A DNA stretch of 64,000 bases, taken from the NCBI GenBank assembly GCA_019638495.1, contig JAHBTQ010000008.1, forward strand, positions 1 to 64,000. The letters run 5' to 3'. The notes beneath the pieces were generated by a model. The model did not search any database and was not told the origin of the DNA. It saw only the letters and a program-made list of their open reading frames with translations. The translations under genes and the position numbers were made by a program. This document shows positions 62,563-64,000 of this stretch, piece by piece (positions within the stretch are counted from its first letter, which is position 1; the number at the start of each line of letters is the position of its first letter). Source of the DNA: Taibaiella sp. (GTDB lineage: Bacteria > Bacteroidota > Bacteroidia > Chitinophagales > Chitinophagaceae).

Positions 62563-63345
62563 ATGTTCATGGAGGATGGCTCGGGCAGGAGGCAGGTGTT
62601 CATACCCATTAGAGGCGAAGTGGCCTTCTTCAACTGTTATGTTACTCCATGTTTTCCATTTGGGAGCCTTTATGGCGTGCGTCTTGTGCGAAGCTATTAC
62701 GGAGCTGAGGAACTGCTAAGGCAGCCTAAGCAGAAAGAGGCGCCGGAAGTGCTGGAACCTGTCTATACTAGCCATGTGCACCTAGCGACCTTCTGGCCGG
62801 TGGGTGCGTATAATCCAGGGTGGGAGTTAGGGTATGAGCGCATGATAGGCCGGCGATACTCCGCAAGGGTATTTGGCAGCCTGTTAGATGACCATTTGAC
62901 GAAAAGCTATTTTAGCTACAGCGGAGGCCGTATTGGGTTGGAATGCAAAAGGTTTAGAGATTTCGGCGGTGGCACGCATGCATACGTCTCTGCAGAGCTG
63001 GTGGCAAGTGATGTAGCTTTCACCAATGCATATGAGTTCGCTGATACGGGTGTGCAAAGGGTCAGAGACCCATATTCAGACACGATAGGCGTTGCGAGTC
63101 GTAGTCTTGCGCTCAACTTCAAGACGGGCATACAACAAACGTTAGGGAGGTTTATACTTGATGTCTATGCCGGTGTTGGTGTCAAATACAAGAAACTGGA
63201 GCATAGTGGTCGCTTGTATCCTGGAGATCAACTGTACTACAGTAGTAACAATTTTGCGCTACGCGAGATGAACGGTTTAACGGTCTCGGTTCCGCTGAAC
63301 ATGAGTATAGCCTATTGTTTCGGCAAGAGGACGAGGCAATCGTAA
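62563..63345 (+). CDS. Barrel-like hypothetical protein lacking its own signal peptide
   Basis: A 260-codon frame. The sequence (MEDGSGRRQVFIPIRGEVAFFNCYVTPCFPFGSLYGVRLVRSYYG ... YNPGWELGYERMIGRRYSARVFGSLL ... LNFKTGIQQTLGRFILDVYAGVGVKYKKL) has alternating strands and ends VPLNMSIAYCFGKR, in the style of a small outer-membrane barrel of the DUF3575 kind. No signal peptide starts at 62563, but one is encoded directly upstream in the same frame behind a TAG. So this frame is best seen as the mature part of an interrupted gene. It converges on the T9SS cargo gene at 63477. No family is named with confidence. Confidence 0.6.
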   Translation: MFMEDGSGRRQVFIPIRGEVAFFNCYVTPCFPFGSLYGVRLVRSYYGAEELLRQPKQKEAPEVLEPVYTSHVHLATFWPVGAYNPGWELGYERMIGRRYSARVFGSLLDDHLTKSYFSYSGGRIGLECKRFRDFGGGTHAYVSAELVASDVAFTNAYEFADTGVQRVRDPYSDTIGVASRSLALNFKTGIQQTLGRFILDVYAGVGVKYKKLEHSGRLYPGDQLYYSSNNFALREMNGLTVSVPLNMSIAYCFGKRTRQS

Positions 63346-63476
63346 TAGAGAGTGGTGATTGCGTCACTGCGACGAGCGGGCAGGCTTGCGCCCAGGGTGC
63401 GAGGAAGCAGTCTCGCGAAACACCGATTAGCAGTTGGAGGCCTCTTTTAGTACAAGTGAGTTGTTGAATGCCCTCG

Positions 63477-64000
63477 TTACTCCTTCACAAACCGCCTCAC
63501 CCACGCATCGTTAACTCTCACCAGGTACACCCCTTGCGGCAGGCGGCTCACGTCCAGTTCCTGCAGGGTGCTGCTGCATGTGGCGACTATAACCCTTTGC
63601 CCCAGCAGGTTCGTTACCTCAATCTGTTTAAGCTCTACTGCGGCGGAAACATGCAGTACCGCAGCAGTGGGAGATGGGTACACTATTAACCCATTGTCTG
63701 CTATCGCCTCCTCCACGCCCACGCCCGATGCCGCCACAAGGTGCGGCGCAGAAGTGGCGCTGTCGCTGCAATAGCTAGCGAGCGGCACCACACGAGCTGT
63801 GATAGTATCTGTGCCAGGCCCCTTGGTATAAGTAACGGTAGGCACCGAAGTAGTGCTGAACAAGGAAGAATTCTTAAACCATTTAATGGTGTAGCTGCCT
63901 GCGGTGCCGCTCACTGTTGCATTGACGGTCACAATAGATCCTACTGCAGCACTCGTGACTCCTGTTGCAGAAACGGTAGGGGTTGAGAAAGGGTTGAAGG
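63477..64000 (-). CDS. C-terminal part of a T9SS-sorted secreted protein (5' end outside window)
   Basis: The minus-strand frame is open from the right edge to the TAA at 63477-63479 (174 codons). The part near the edge (FNPFSTPTVSATGVTSAAVGSIVTVNATVSG) and the following TIKWFKNSSLFSTTSVPTVTYTKGPGTDTITARVV look like a repeated PKD/Ig-like beta domain. The last 75 residues are a T9SS type A sorting domain: GLIVYPSPTAAVLHVSA, QIEVTNLLGQRVIV, LDVSRLPQGVYLVRVND, ending VRRFVKE. The protein is therefore probably a long surface-exported repeat protein. Confidence 0.85.
   Translation of the reverse strand, partial: FNPFSTPTVSATGVTSAAVGSIVTVNATVSGTAGSYTIKWFKNSSLFSTTSVPTVTYTKGPGTDTITARVVPLASYCSDSATSAPHLVAASGVGVEEAIADNGLIVYPSPTAAVLHVSAAVELKQIEVTNLLGQRVIVATCSSTLQELDVSRLPQGVYLVRVNDAWVRRFVKE

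Overview
The window looks like a piece of chromosome from a member of the Bacteroidota, probably a Chitinophagaceae-like soil or water organism. The evidence is: C-terminal sorting domains of the type IX secretion type (three proteins), many SPII lipoproteins, a TamL-type BamA-family lipoprotein, DUF4476, DUF5723 and DUF4382 families, S46 dipeptidyl-peptidase, a 'two-component propeller' sensor kinase, and the Bacteroidota promoter box TAnnTTTG in front of about sixteen genes. No rRNA, tRNA, insertion sequence, prophage or CRISPR array was seen. Most genes are housekeeping or cell-envelope genes in small transcription units on both strands.

Layout. 1-2485 (minus, cut by the left edge): a large secreted glycine-rich protein with Ig-like repeats. 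2.8-7.8 kb: arginase, a DUF4476 protein, a SpoU-type RNA methyltransferase and, divergent from it, the TamL-like outer-membrane assembly protein. 7.9-16.5 kb: K+-dependent membrane pyrophosphatase, RhlE-like helicase, a T9SS-sorted protein, topoisomerase I, a SirB1-type transglutaminase-fold protein. 16.7-26.9 kb: a small basic secreted protein, DPP7-like peptidase, LigA, a GH20 hexosaminidase, two small cysteine-motif secreted proteins, and MaeB. 27-33.3 kb: two unaccompanied efflux adaptor proteins flanking a subtilase, a ThiE/TenI-like protein and an outer-membrane barrel. 33.5-38.4 kb: a triple-PAS histidine kinase tail-to-tail with a CheY-like regulator, ferrochelatase and two related lipoproteins. 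38.5-43.3 kb: a self-contained TetR-TolC-EmrA-EmrB efflux operon with a recognisable operator-promoter. 43.3-46.7 kb: a SAM-I riboswitch controlling metB-like and homoserine dehydrogenase genes. 46.7-52.9 kb: a DUF5723 barrel plus partner lipoprotein, a membrane protein, a LuxE-like acyl-protein synthetase and two lipoproteins. 53-56 kb: a methylmalonyl-CoA-mutase-type large subunit coupled to an alpha/beta hydrolase, and a small membrane protein. 56-64 kb: a 1018-residue propeller sensor kinase, acyl-CoA dehydrogenase, an RluA-family pseudouridine synthase with a long N-terminal extension, a barrel-like gene whose signal peptide is cut off by an in-frame TAG, and the C-terminus of another T9SS cargo protein.

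No single large unknown system stands out. The most interesting local signals are: the pair of small secreted proteins sharing a repeated Cx8-10C[C/Y] motif (23.7-24.6 kb); an A10 tract that decides the C-terminus of the DUF5723 protein; the in-frame TAG at 62548; an 18-bp perfect inverted repeat inside the 3' end of a coding gene next to emrB; a tandem 15-bp operator over the efflux-operon promoter; and a set of genes whose TAnnTTTG box ends only 4-6 nt before ATG, implying leaderless mRNAs. Functions are assigned from recognised motifs and family resemblance by eye; no database search was run.
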